Counted from the first letter of the stretch, positions 21,739 to 34,800 are shown. The stretch: 64,000 bases of DNA from Triglochin maritima (GCA_963682175.1 OY821786.1:31551501-31615500); one strand, 5' to 3'. Made by a program: numbers and translations. The notes: generated from the sequence alone by a model not told the origin.

Positions 21739-23247
21739 TGTAGGATCGTGTGGGTTATGGGTTCACTAATCACTTTTTAATCTAATCACCTACTTGTTTA
21801 AGCAATCGATAAGCGCAGCGGAAATTTAAAACAAAACAAGCAAGTGTAGGAAATATGCAAACCACAAGAAGTCGGGTCGATTTTTATAGAGGTTCGGCAC
21901 CCCACCCGGGTCCTAGTCCTCTCTTGTAAGCTCCGCTCGACTCCGCGAGCTCCGCCTACGTCTTCACTAACCACTCCCCGTTCCGGGCCGGGAGAGAACG
22001 CCTTTACACCACAAGCAACGCGAACAACCCTCGCTTGCTTGAATTCTTCCTCTCACAATCCGAGAGGGACACTTCGGGCTTTCACCGAAGTCCTTGCTTC
22101 TTTTGACAACTCTTGTAACTGAGTGGGATTCACTCTCTAATTGAGCACACTTTGAGTAAGATGTGTATATGATCAAATGTGTGAAGTTTAGGCTTAAAGA
22201 GTGTAGAATTTGGAGCTTTGAGGATTGAGGTTTCTCTCTAATGTATTGGGACAATTGGAGTTGGAGAGTTGTATTAACAACAAGTCTTGATCCTCTATTT
22301 ATAAGCTCCTAAGGTTTTCTAGCCGTTGGGGATAGATTTGATTGGGTTTTGTGCCAGATACACAAAGCAGAAAATCGGGCTGCAAATCTGTCCAGAACCG
22401 GTCGACCGAAACTACTAAACCGGTCGACCGTTCACTTGATTTCAAGGAGAACGGTCGAACAAAAGAATATTCGGTCGGACAAACGAGCTAGAACTTAACT
22501 CTACTTAAGTGAATCGGTCGAACCAAAGTATGGAGCGGTCGACCGAAAAGGGGATTCGGTTGAGACAAAGGTCAATCGGTCGAACGAGAAATGTGTCGAC
22601 CGATAGCAGGGAATTTTGTTTCTTGAAGAAATGTTCAACCGGTCGACCGAAACAAGGTCGTCGTTCGACCGATTACCGAATGTATTTTGGGGTTAAGTTT
22701 GTTTTATACGAATACGACCGTTATAGGAATACGACAAGAAAAACGGTCATATTAAAATCCGGGATCGGTCGACCGAAAATGTAGAACCGGTCGACCGGTA
22801 GAGTTCGGTAAAATCACTGTGGAGAGTCTGTTATAAACCGGTCGAACTGAGAACTGGTTCGGTCGACCGGTTCACACAGGAAATCTGGGTTTAAGTTTAT
22901 AAGTGATTTCCGACTAAGGTTTGGGTGATCTAATGAAGTCCAAATAATGTGAAATTTCGTGTGTGACTTCTATAGGGAACCTATTGTGTATGTGATTGGT
23001 TTTTAACTCTTGTATGCTCAATTTACACATGTTCCTAAGACTCAAAATAAAATCAAGATTACAAGTCTTCATTTAGCTTTATTACAAATCTTGACTTGAT
23101 TTCCTTCCTTCCATGAGTCTTGATCACCTGTAGAGGTTAGCACATGCAATATATATGCAATGCAATATGTGTGCTACTCTACATCATCATAATTAAGATT
23201 AGGTTAATTAAATCATCAAAACATAGATTAAGGCCAAAAAGCCAACA
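21739..23247 (-). repeat. 5' LTR of element B (right copy)
   Basis: A 1,509-bp LTR, the same length as the left copy. I see two substitutions between them: one near 22211 against 18428, and one in the palindrome array near 22671 against 18888. The minus-strand TATAAATA is at 22296-22303. Confidence 0.93.
22397..22873 (-). promoter_or_regulatory. GGTCGACC palindrome array, right LTR of B
   Basis: This is the counterpart of 18614-19090, upstream of the TATAAATA at 22296-22303. One copy has changed from GACCGGTTACCG to GACCGATTACCG. Confidence 0.75.
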
Positions 23248-23252
23248 GCTTG

Positions 23253-25055
23253 TTGCTGCGCCGGATGCCTCTGAGATTTCACCAAACTCTAAACAAGATT
23301 GGAGAGAGAAGAGCTAGCCTCTCAATCTCCAATAGGGTTTAGAATTTAATTACTAACCCCTCTTTAGTTCCCTTGAGAAGATGATCTCTTAAAAACTAAA
23401 ACTAAACTTAAGAATTAAGGGAATTTCGTGGAGAATTATGGAGAGAGTTTTTGCATGACAAAAACAATGAATTAATTAAGGAGGTAATGAGATAAACTTG
23501 TATTTAAAGGTTTTCTCCAAATTACCTATTCATGTGAAACCACTTGCCCATGATTTCATGCAAACTTCCATCCAACCATCCATTATTTACTAACAAATAA
23601 TCTTAGCCACGAATTAAATCAATTATGGACCAATTCCATGCATGATCTAATTAATTCTGCATTAATCGTTTGGACCAGTCGACCGTTTGGAGGTTCGGTC
23701 GACCGCTCGAACCAGGTTTCGGTCGACCGTTCAATAACTCAGTCGACCGTTCGTAACAGGAATTATTTCATCGCAATGTTCGGTCGACCGATCGATTACA
23801 TTCGGTCGACCGTTCGAATAGATGAAAATTCCCTGTTATCGGTCGAGACACATCCGGTCGACCGTGCCCGATCGGTCGACCGTTTACTGCTAACCGGTCG
23901 ACCGTTTGAGCTCTGTTCTGCAGATTTGTCAAATTTCGGTTTAACCCCTACAAATTTTGACATTACGGGATTAGTAGTAAATTCACAACTTATGTAACAT
24001 ATTATCATATGCAATGATCAATCATTACACCCCATAATATTTACATCACATATGAATTTCATTTAGATTCTGATTATGTTATTAATCACAACATAATTTG
24101 ATTTTGCTTGTTCACCCCATGTGTCATATTTTCTTCATGAAACCCGACACATCTTATGAACTCAAAATCCCCATTTCTTGTTTCCCAGTTTTGTGGTGTG
24201 ACCTATGAGAGGATCTAAACTAAGTTGACAGTGATATTAAAAACTTAATATCACAAGCTATAAGTGGTATCTAGCTACACATTATAACTCCCAATTAGTT
24301 AGATGTCTTAATTCCACTCGAACCAAAACCCAATCCATTTAGTGATGGAGTGCACCACTTGTGTCCGTCCCTTGCCTCATGATATTAAGAATACACACAA
24401 AATAGTATTGTGTCATCTTTGTATTAGTATTCATATCTTGATCTCTTTAAGCTAGTTATAAATATGTGACTTAACTCAAATCACATTGTGCACATTATAA
24501 CTTTTCTTTATCAAGGGGTCCACTAATATCATCACTCAATTAAGAGGGGCAATGATAATCTTTCAACTAGCTATCTTCTCCAACAAAAATCATACTTAAC
24601 CAACTAACGCCTTTACACTACTCTTATCGATAGTTTAAGACACTAGTCTAATTAAGCATTCCTTAAGCGATCGGATATAAGTCTCATATCAAAGGACCAA
24701 AGACACAGTAAAATATTAATTACACAGAAACACATTTCTATAATATTTTACTTGTTAGGTCAATTCAGCATACAAAAGTACTATTTTCCTCTTTTGTGTA
24801 GCCGTGTTGTCACTCACTTGTAGAGTTACAATGATCTATGAGCAATACGACAATCTTAACTCGGTAATTGATGTCCCATGTTAATTACCATGATTGCGAA
24901 TATCTTTTGTTTTATGTAAACCAATATCTTTCAGAGCTCTGCGGTTAAGGACTAAGAGCATCTTCCTTAACACTTCTAAAAACCGAATAACATAAACAAG
25001 AAACAAAACGATTTCTCATTCAATTCATAATAATTGACATTTAAAAGTAAAACTT
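23253..25055 (-). repeat. Remaining part of the A2 LTR, with palindrome array
   Basis: This continues the LTR split by element B. A GGTCGACC array lies at 23675-23908 (about eight CGGTCGACC or near copies). The TATA box is degraded (TATTTAAAG near 23500 on the plus strand). The LTR is cut short at 25055 at the fusion with the fold-back repeat. Confidence 0.88.
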
Positions 25056-25670
25056 GCCAAAAACTCATTGTAATTATTGTGTGTGTGTGTGGGGGGGGGG
25101 GGGGGGGGGTTGTAACTCCAACACTGGTCATATCACTTTGGAGTTGGGACATATTATCCATTATCAAAAATTGGTTCGAAGATCCAACTGGTAATTTTTT
25201 GATAAGTAATGTGGTGTGATAAATTTGTATTATCGTGGTAACGGGTTTAATTACAATGAGTTTTTGGCAAGTGACGAAGATTCAAAAATTTCCAGATCAA
25301 ACAATTTGAAGATCCAAAAAAATTCCAGGGGGTGCTTCCCCTTTGCAACCCCCGACACCTCACCGGCGAGGTGGAACGCTGCTCGCTCACCGGTGAGCGA
25401 GACCCCCGACCGACCCGTTTCTAGTTCAACATGTATTAGATAAAAACGAAATCTCGAAACCAAGAAAAAATTTGCCCAAGTAAAAAACGGCATTTACAAT
25501 GTCGTTTTCATTAAGGGTAAAAACGACACTAGATGTCGTTTTTACTTAATGAAAACGGCACCTGTGGTGCCTTTTTTTTAATGTGCATACTTTGCCAATT
25601 AAGTTTCTGAAGTGCATATTTTTCCAAAATTTTTTTTTTGATTATTTTGAATTTTTTTCCTAAAAATAAA
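25052..25670 (+). repeat. Fold-back repeat family R, copy 1 (left arm lost)
   Basis: This shares about 600 bp with the copy at 42474-43190. It contains a short left inverted arm (CTTGCCAAAAACTCATTG), a loop with a (GT)n(G)18 tract, a right arm (CAATGAGTTTTTGGCAAG onward), then the GC-rich CACCTCACCGGCGAGGTGG palindrome and a tail with three CGGCA/TGCCG hairpins. Compared with copy 2 the loop is in the opposite orientation. The left arm is truncated at the A2 LTR with ACTT microhomology. It ends about 200 bp before the dymeclin ATG. Confidence 0.8.
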
Positions 25671-25707
25671 CTTAAAATCGAGAAGGGCAGTTCCGTCATT
25701 TGGCACC

Positions 25708-25740
25708 GACGTCATCTCTTAGTCTCCAGCACCATATAAA
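25708..25740 (+). promoter_or_regulatory. Putative core promoter of the dymeclin gene
   Basis: A GACGTCA bZIP-type core is at 25708-25714 and a TATAAA at 25735-25740, about 140 bp before the start codon. These are the only such elements between the fold-back repeat and the ATG. The transcription start is inferred to lie near 25765. Confidence 0.5.
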
Positions 25741-25806
25741 TCCCTCCCTCTCATCCCTCTCCTCAACAAACTCCCCTCAACTCCAATCTTCCTTCCCCTC
25801 GAAGTC

Positions 25807-25826
25807 TAGGGTTAGGGTTAGGGTTT
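25807..25826 (+). promoter_or_regulatory. Telo-box in the dymeclin leader
   Basis: Three tandem TAGGGT units (the AAACCCTA telo-box on the other strand) lie in the presumed 5' UTR. In plants this element is common in leaders and promoters of genes active in growing cells. Here the regulatory role is inferred. Confidence 0.6.
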
Positions 25827-25880
25827 CCCTTCCGAATCCATCCCCAGTGCGCCGGATCTAGCTCCGATAATCAGGACGCG

Positions 25881-28800
25881 ATGGGATCGGCGCCGTCGAC
25901 GCCGAGGAAGAGCGCGCCTGCGAGGGACGCCGCGGAGTACCTGATAGCAACGTTCGTCGGAGAGAAGGCGTTTCCATTGACGTCGGAGTTCTGGAGGAAG
26001 CTGCTCGAGGTCCCCGTCGCTATCCGGTGGCCGAGGTCGAGGGTCGTCGAGGCGTGCGAGGTGCTTGGTGAGTCGGTTGAGATCTGGAGAATTTTCGTTT
26101 TTTTTTGGTGATGGATGTGGTGTGAATTTGGTTGAATTTAGGTTGAGGATGTTGAAATATTGAGTGGTGAAGTTGTGATTTTTAGCCGAAAAGGCAAGTT
26201 TTAGAGGCGTGTAAGTGGTTGTAATTTTGGTTTGAGGGATAAGGAGTGAATGTAGTTTGGAGGGTTTGAGGTTGAGATCTGGGAATTTCGAATTTGTTTG
26301 GTGAATGTGGTGGGTTGGAGTTGGTGGTGTTGTGATGGTTTGGTTTCGTGGGGTGTGGTGTGAATTTTGTTGAATTTAGGTTGAGAATATGGAAATAATG
26401 ATTGGTGAAGTTGAGATTTTTAGATGATGAGGCGAGTTTTAGAGGTGATTGGTTTTAAGTGGGGGTGATTGGTTAGTCGTTAGTGAAATGGTGTTTTTTA
26501 GCTGCAGCAATGGGTTTTGGATTTAGGGTTTTGTGTGGATTTGGGGTTTAGGGGGTCTTTTTGGTTGTTTGACTTGTTTATTAAGATCTGAAAGCAACTT
26601 GAGTAATAAATGTTGTGGATTTAGCTGCAGGAAGGAGCTGTAGAGGCGTGCAAGTTCTTGTTTTTTTGTTGTTGTTGGAGTTCGGCTTATAGTTGTTTGG
26701 GTTCTTGTGTAGCAAATGGTGTGTTTAGCTGCAGTGACTGAATACTTTCTTGCCTTTGTTCTTTGCATGTGGAACATGTTTTGATTGCTGGAAAATTTGA
26801 GGTGTGATTTTAAAAGCTATAATTCCTGTTGTCTGTCCCTTATTGGTAGAAAGCTAGTGTTTTAGGTGATTTTCGTTGGCATTCTTGTGAAATTTGAATG
26901 ATGAAGACTCTTAATGTCACGTTCAGGCGATGAACAAACCCTAGAAATGGCCTTGCAATTTAGTTATACAGACTGCCATTTTGGTGTATTTGATGTTTCT
27001 TAGCTGTGATTTGTTTTTTTTGTTGGAAATTTTAATAATGGAAACCTGTTTTGGAGTCTTGGTGTAAGAAGCACACGGTTGTCAGTGGTATTGATGAAAT
27101 ATTTTCTGTTTCCAATTGGCTTCAACACACAAATGCTGATTTAAGACAAATAGATATTTGTTTGGCTTGCTACTAAATATCCGAACATTGAAGAACATGA
27201 AAGTAGTTATTTAGCGAATGCCCACTTGATATTTTTCTTTAAATTTTCTCTTCTGCTGGAAGGGTTGAGGACAATGATGACATGATTCAAGTGTAAAGAT
27301 ATTTACCAATGCTTTGTGATGATGTAAAAGTTTAATTAGATTGCAGGTCGCTGTGTGATAATAATCATGAAACTACTGATCTGTTTAAGCTGACAATAAT
27401 TCTGAACTGATGAACTATTTACATTTTTTTATTGATACTATATGACAACAATTATGAACTGATGAACTATTTAAGCTGATGTAAGGTCCTCCCAGCTCCC
27501 AATTCCATTAAGAGGTAAGGTCCGTACAGCTTCTTGCTAACAAGTCTCTTGTAGGAGAGCAAGTAGCATTATAAGTATAAGTGCCAAAGGATCTGATTCA
27601 GATTGAATATGGGTATTATCCATGTTCATAGTCAGTTTGAGTTCCTTACTTGAAATACAGAACAAATATGCAAATAGTAGATATGGATAAAGTCTAGATA
27701 CACATAGCAAAATTAAAAAGAGATTATTTTATTGATATATGTATATATCTATCTGAATACACTCAAATCCATGTATAGGTAATGAGGAACGATATCCATA
27801 TCATTCTCAAAAAACAGATGAATATATGGATGCAGACTTGATGAATGTTATGTATTGACCACCCTAACTGGAAATGATGACATTTGATAGTACTGTAACG
27901 TGAAGGTGCTAGTTTGGTCCAAATGTCCAATCAATTTTGACCTGTTTTAGCCTGTTACCGATAAAAAGACCTGTTTTAGTCTGTCTGTTTCTTCACTGAA
28001 GTGCTTATCTAGGTGACAACTTCCTTGTGATTTTTCCCAGAAAATATTACTGAATGATACTTAAGTCTCTTCAATACAAAATCTAGCAATTTTGATGTGA
28101 TCATGGTTGGGATTGGTTGACTATGGAATTTCATTGGCAATAGTTGATTGCAGAAAAAATCAAGTATCATCTTCAAAAAGGGTAATAAATATAGTCCATT
28201 ATCCATGAAAGTAAGCTCAAATAGCCACCTTTTTATATTTGTCTCTCTCAGAAACATCGTAAGTATAGGTCCATCATCCATTGGCTCGATGGTTTGAGCC
28301 CCATTTCGTGATAGTTTTATGGTTTTGGTTGAGTCTATGTAGCATGGGTTGTTCGGGCTAGTTGGTTTGAGGGTGGCCGCGCTGTGGGTGTGCGGCTCGG
28401 CTACTTTCTCCTTTGTACAGTTTCCCCTTTTTAATATAGTTAATTTTACTGATAAAAAAGTAGCCACCTTTTTTATAGCCACTATTATCACGTGATTTGC
28501 TAGTTTGGTGTGCGCAGGTCTCATGCTGAACATTGTGTTTCTATCACCTATTATGATATACACTGGGATGGCATATTGGCATGTTGCTCCAATCTGTTGA
28601 ATTTTAGTGAAATCGTAAATGAATAAAAGTCATTTTAATCCCAATGAACTATGACTACAAGTCTTCTTTTTTGTTCTTGCTAATTAGTAATAAATGTTGC
28701 TCCACTGTAGTGTTTTTTTCTGGGAGTATAATAGTTTTGCCTTTTATTTTGATAGTTGATGTAATCATGCTTCTGGTGACAATGTGTTTTTCTCCTCACC

Positions 28801-31800
28801 TTTTTCTTTTTTCTTCTTGGTGCGGGTGCAGCACAGAATAATAGCCAGACTAGGCACATGGCAAAGATCTTGGTGCACCTAGTGTGGAGTCTGCAAGAGA
28901 TCATGTCAACTCCAGCTGGATCTTCTGCCACATACATAAAGGCTATCAATGCTGCACACATGTCATCCACATTTCTCAAGTATTTGATAGAAAATTCCAA
29001 GACAAATACATTTCAAGAACTATATCTCAACATTCATGAAGAAGAAACAATAAAAGATCTCCTACCTAAAGGTAAATTATATTTCTTTTTTTCAATTTTT
29101 AGGTATTATTAAAGGTAAAAGTTTGTATTTGTGAGAATATTCAAAATAAACCACTGGGATTAAGTAGTACTTATTTCAGTCTTCTCAGTTCTCTAAATAT
29201 CGTGGTTTCACTCTACGCCCAAAGGGTTCTTCACTTTTTGTTTGAACGAATTACGAGCCATCAACCATGATAAATTGTATTTCTCTACTGAATTTTACAG
29301 ATGATAAACTTGAAAATTTTATAATGCGTGGAACATTGACCTTTATCGGCTCAACGGATGTAAGGTATTTTTGTATGCTTCTTCTGCTTTATTGTTATTA
29401 TTACTATTATTGTTGATATTGATAATAATCATTTATATTGTAAAACTCTTTTTTCTTCTTCTGATTCTTGTTGTATTTGCACTGTAAGTTCTAAGTCATG
29501 CTTACTGCACCATGAGCTTCTGAACTTCATGTTTGTCGCGATGTCAACTCAGCTTTGTTCTGGGCCTTCTCCTGGAGTTAGTGATGTGCACCCATTTATC
29601 GATGCAGCAATGCTTCAGGTGATTGAAAAAGAAGTGCGGTTAATTGATTGAGCTATGGGGTTCGAGTCTTCAAATTGATTATATTCTGCAGGAAAGTATT
29701 TTGGTTTGCTCTGTAGTTCGTAGGCTACTGCTGAATTACATCACCAGGCCACGCATCCCTGTTATCAGTTCAGGTTATCCTATTTTTCCTGATGACAACC
29801 AGCCTGGTGTCTTACAAAGATTTGGTTCTGCAGCTGGTATGCCTATTTGTTCTTTAGCTTGCTGTTTTTTTTTCATGCCTTTTTCATTATTACATTTTTT
29901 TCTATTTGGTTGAAGTTTAATTTGACCATAGTTATTTTATAAAATCGGTCATGTATTTACAACCACACTTTTGTTGGTCTGATTCATTTTCATATAGCAG
30001 AATTATTTTGTTATTTATGGTTTTGCATAAATATGATTAATTATGAAATGCGGCATTTAGATGCTTTTTTCGAACAATAAAGTCCCAACAAATCTATGCC
30101 TTACATGAGGAACTTAACAACAGGTTAAACGAATCAAGTTTGAGCCAAAATTTCGAGTCTTGTTTATTATTGTATACTGTTACTAAACACCAAAAAAATA
30201 ATACAAATTGATCAATAAAGTCTTGAGTCGAGCCGCCTAATCGAGCTTGAGCTATTTCGAGTTCTAGTCGGGCTCGTTTATTGATCTGAGTTGGAGGATT
30301 GTTTTTTATTTTTCACTTAAGCTCCTTTATTTTCAAGCTAAACCGGAGTCAAGTCTTTATTGAGTCGAGTACCGAGTTCGAGCCAGAGTTGACAGTCCTA
30401 GTGTGAATGTTTACTTCATTTCTCTTGTGAGAAAAGGTAGTAGCGTTCAGTGAATTGCTAATCATGATGGGATTTTTATATGTATTATGGGATATTTTAT
30501 TAAGAAATAATGGTGAAATTTCGAGTTTATTGTATTAGCATCTCATTGACGAATGACGAACTTACAACAATATGCATTTCACAGCATAACTGCCAAGCTC
30601 TTTAAATATCAAATAATAAAAAATTAAGTTCATCTTCAGAAGTTTGGTTTGTATGTATCATGCTAGCCATTTTTTCACTGTGATTGATAGCTTCTGTGAT
30701 CCAACAAATATTCTCAAAATTCAAGCCTTCAAATCTTAACCAAATATTGATTTTGATCCTGTGCATTGATGTTTCATTTTGCAGCTAATTTTGTCTTACT
30801 GCCATACTACACTTTTAATTATCTTGTCAGCTCAAGTGGTGAAGGCTCAAAATCTCCATTGGCAGACAATAGTCTACTTGTTTTGCTTGTTCTAATACAC
30901 TATAGGAAGTGTATATTTATGGTGGACTCATTGACAAATGGTGTTGCTGAAAATGGTGGGTTGGATTTTTACTTGGATGAGAACACTCAATTTTCGGACA
31001 ATCCTTATAGCAAGGCGCTAGAAAATGCCCGAGATATCGAATGTATGTTTTTTTTTCGTTTTAAAATTTGTTGCCTTGTAATTCTTGACTATTAACTTCA
31101 ACATTATTTAAACATTTTTTATAATTGTTGACTATTAACTTCAACATTATTTAAACATTTTTTTACTTGCAGTTGATCGGTTGGACGTTGAAGGTAATGC
31201 TCAGAATGGGCCACTTGTGAGATTACCTTATGCATCTTTGTTTGATACCCTGGGACTGTGAGTTCCTTATCTTGACCGTTCTATGCATTCTATTGTGTTC
31301 ATGAATTATTACTCAAGTTGGAACCTGATTGTTTGGTGTAGTGGATAACTTAGATTGATTTCGCTTGTGGCAGTCTACTAGTTGATGTTCAAGATTTAAT
31401 CATAGCATATATATATATACATACACATACATACATACATATAGTCCATTACAGTAAATTCAGTGTATTTGGACAATGGTCTGGGTTGGTCAGGATTTCA
31501 GCCCTACCCACTTGGGGTTTGTACCCTTAAAAGTTAAAACTGTATGTGTCAATTAGCTAGTTGGATATTGTGGTCTTATGGAACAGGTGCTGGAGGAGAT
31601 CAGAAGCCATTTTTGGGTGCATTTTGTCTATATTATTATACTAGATAAATGCAAGGATCTATGTTTGTCTTTGTATTATGTATTTCTGTTCATCACCCTC
31701 TTTAGATTTTGCATATTGCTTTCCTCGTGTTACCTCTTATATTCTATCTACTTTGGAGGATAGTAGCTGAAATTTTAAGAGCAAGAAGCATATTTGTATG

Positions 31801-34800
31801 TACAATGCTTATCTTGCTATATCTAGAAATCAATTACTACCATTTGATGCCACATGTGCTCCAACTTTTGAGCCTTTCAATATGATTCATTCATATTTTC
31901 GGTTGACTTCCTTGTGTTGTTCCTGGACTTAATGTTTCAGATGCTTGTATGAGGAAAGTTCAGTCTTGCTGCTTTATTCCTTGGTTCACGGGAACTCGGA
32001 TTTCTTGGAATATGTGTTAGTGCGAACCGACTTGGACACACTGGTATGAATAATTTTGGTGTTTCATCAAAAGTATTGTAATAAGTAGAACAATTTACAT
32101 CAAGGTTTTTATGACACTTCTGTATCTCTTTTGTTGCTTTGCATTCCTTGTGATAAAAGAGCTTTTTTCATTTTGTTGTTAGTTGTAACTGTGATGTGAA
32201 AATGTCCCTGTAAATTTGTTCTCACCATATTTTAATAGCTGCAATGAGCTAAAAATATATGCCATGCCATATTAAGATATTTGTTTGTTTATTGATATTA
32301 ACAGCTTATGCCAATTCTGGAAACTCTTTATAACACTTCGCGGAGAACACCAAATCAGATATACATGCTGTTGATTATACTTCTCATACTGAGTCAGGAC
32401 TCATCTTTCAATGCTAGCATCCACAAACTGGTATACCATGTTCTGTCACCTTGGGTATTGTATATCCTGGAAAAAATTGTAATGCAGTTTCTTTATATCT
32501 GCAGGTTCTACCTAGCATTTCTTGGTATCAAGAACGTTTTCTCAATAACACATCTCTTGGTTCATTGATGGTTATAATACTTATAAGGACTATAAAGTAC
32601 AATCTATCTAAATTGAAGGTATTTGCCCTTTTCCTATATTCCATCTTTTTTTGTGTGATTGCTTCTCATTTATATTGAAAATAAAATTATGTGAAAACAG
32701 CTTCATAAATAGTTTTTGCATTCTGCCGGCCATTTTTTCAAAGTAAATTTTGCTATTTTTCAGCAAACAGTCACTGACTGATCAAAAATATCTATGCAGG
32801 ATATGTACTTGCATACAAACTGTCTAGCAATTTTAGCAAACATGGCACCCCATACTTACAGATTGAGCTCATATGCTTCGCAAAGGCTGATAAGCCTTTT
32901 TTACATGCTTTCACGAAAGTAGGTGTCATTTCTTTAGATTTCTACCTTTGAATTTGTTAAATACATAAATGGTAATCTGTAGCTTATAAACTAAATGCAG
33001 CTTTCATACAAGTTTTATGTGTCTTCAGATACACTAAGTTAGCAGAACTTAGAAGTGATAAGAAGCATGATGATGAAGCTGTTCAAACTGATGGTGTTGA
33101 TGTACCCGAAGAAGTAAGCTTCATTTTCTACTTGTTTAATTGGATAAACTTCTGTTGATTCTATTTGATATTGTGCTGAAATCATATTAACAAATCTGCA
33201 GTCATCAGAGCTTCACATATATACAGATTTTCTGAGAATTGTTCTAGAGATAATCAATGCAATACTTACATATGCCCTGCCCCGTAATCCCGAGGTAGAA
33301 TAATATTTTATCCAGGCCTCCAAGCTATTTACCTTTACCATTGCTACATTGCTAATGTTCAGATGGCATGTGACTACTGCTTTATCATGATATGTAGGTT
33401 GTTTACGCCATCATGCACCGGCAAGAATTGTTTCAACGTTTCAAGAATCATCCACGATTTAATGAGCTCCTTGAAAACATATACACAGTAGGAACTTCTA
33501 CTGATTTGAATTAATTAAGTGCTCCACATTTTTTGTCCCGTCCTTCGTATTCATTGTTCAATTTCATGTGGTTTTGTAGGTTTTGGATTTCTTCAATAGC
33601 CGTATGGAGACACAGCAATTTGATGGTGAATTGTCTGTGGATAAAGTCCTACAGGTCATTGTTATTAATTGCCGTTCTTGGCGCAGTGAAGGCATGAAGG
33701 TGATTAATTGCTTTTCTTCTAAACTATTATCATCACAAAATTGACTCACACATTCCCTTTACTTTTTTCCCTATGGACTGCTACTCTAACATTTATATTG
33801 TCACTGATCAGATGTTCACGCAATTAAAATTCACCTACGAGCAAGAGAGTCATCCTGAGGAGTTCTTTATTCCATATGTTTGGCAGTTAGTTTTGTCTCA
33901 AAGGTACACCCTTTAGACTTTATTTTCCTCTGATATTTTTCTTGTTGGCTAGTGGATTTGTATTGTGACATACTTAGTTGTTTTGCTTGATTGCTGGAGT
34001 TTATTACTACATTGTGAAATAATATTTGCCCTGTCATTTCAACCTTTTGAAGTGTTTCAACTTTCAATCATTAAGACTTGGCCATATATGGGTGTGATGA
34101 TGGGCAATTTTGATTCTTTTATAATCAAACCTTTTGTTTATGGTTCTTACTTTGGTAGAATTAGAATATTTTCTGCGAGGTAGAGTTAGTATCTTTCTAA
34201 TGCATCAACTTTGTGGGAGGAATCTGTCTTTTTTGGCAATCTAGCACTTCTCAATTGGTTCTGTGATTCTGTAATTTCTATTTAAATAACATCGATGTTG
34301 GTATATTATAATTATATTTGGCTCTGGTCATGTGATTCTACTTCGTGTCGTGGCTTTCACTTTCATTTGATTGTTGTCGTCATGTTAATCTTATCACTGC
34401 TTATCATGTTTTTGGCTGTTGTCTTATATCGGGGTGATGAAGTGGGTTCACATTCAATGGTGAAGCAATAAACTTGTTTCCTGTGGAACTACAAGTGGTT
34501 AATGTAAGTTCTCTTGAACTTCACTTCTTGTTTGCTGCATGCTTCATTAAGTATATTTTCTCATTTTCTTCTCGTATTTTCCCCCCAAGAAGAGCTTCTG
34601 TTTGACTGTTCTTTATTAAGTCATATACCGGACTTGGCGTGATTGAAATATTTTTCTGTTCACGCTTTCAACCTAATTGCCAAATGACATAGCTATTCCC
34701 ATGTCTATTGCTCGAGCATGTAATGCAGAGGTGAAGAAGTTTGATTTTTGCATGTTCTTTAGATTATTTGAGAAGGCAAAGTCTGAAAACACATGCAATT

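Larger units (their letters stand above)
17956..23247 (-). mobile_element. Copia element B: young, gag-only, non-autonomous
   Basis: This intact insertion of 5,292 bp lies inside the A2 LTR. It is flanked by the target duplication GCTTG (17951-17955 and 23248-23252). Both LTRs are 1,509 bp (17956-19464 and 21739-23247) and differ, by eye, at only about two positions. Orientation is minus: the primer site is next to the right LTR and the polypurine tract next to the left one. The internal region (19465-21738) holds one gag reading frame and no protease, integrase, reverse transcriptase or RNase H. It must rely on enzymes from a relative. The gag type and repeated purine tracts suggest a Sirevirus relative. 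Confidence 0.92.
16321..25055 (-). mobile_element. Inverted family-A copy A2 (5' LTR plus leader only)
   Basis: Read on the minus strand, the order is LTR (25055 down to 17741, interrupted by element B), primer site 17728-17739 (GCTCTGATACCA on the plus strand), and a non-coding leader from 17740 down to about 16330 matching A1 9411-10855. The gag-pol body is absent apart from the integrase scraps in the junction. The LTR's outermost ~18 bp are missing where it is fused to the fold-back repeat at 25052-25056. The leader contains the same ATCGAGGATC-rich stretch as A1. Confidence 0.88.

Noticed and set aside
28009..28563. 184-codon open frame on the minus strand in dymeclin intron 1
   Set aside because: It spans both flanks of the LINE-like insertion and has no family match. 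It lies in an intron and is probably chance.
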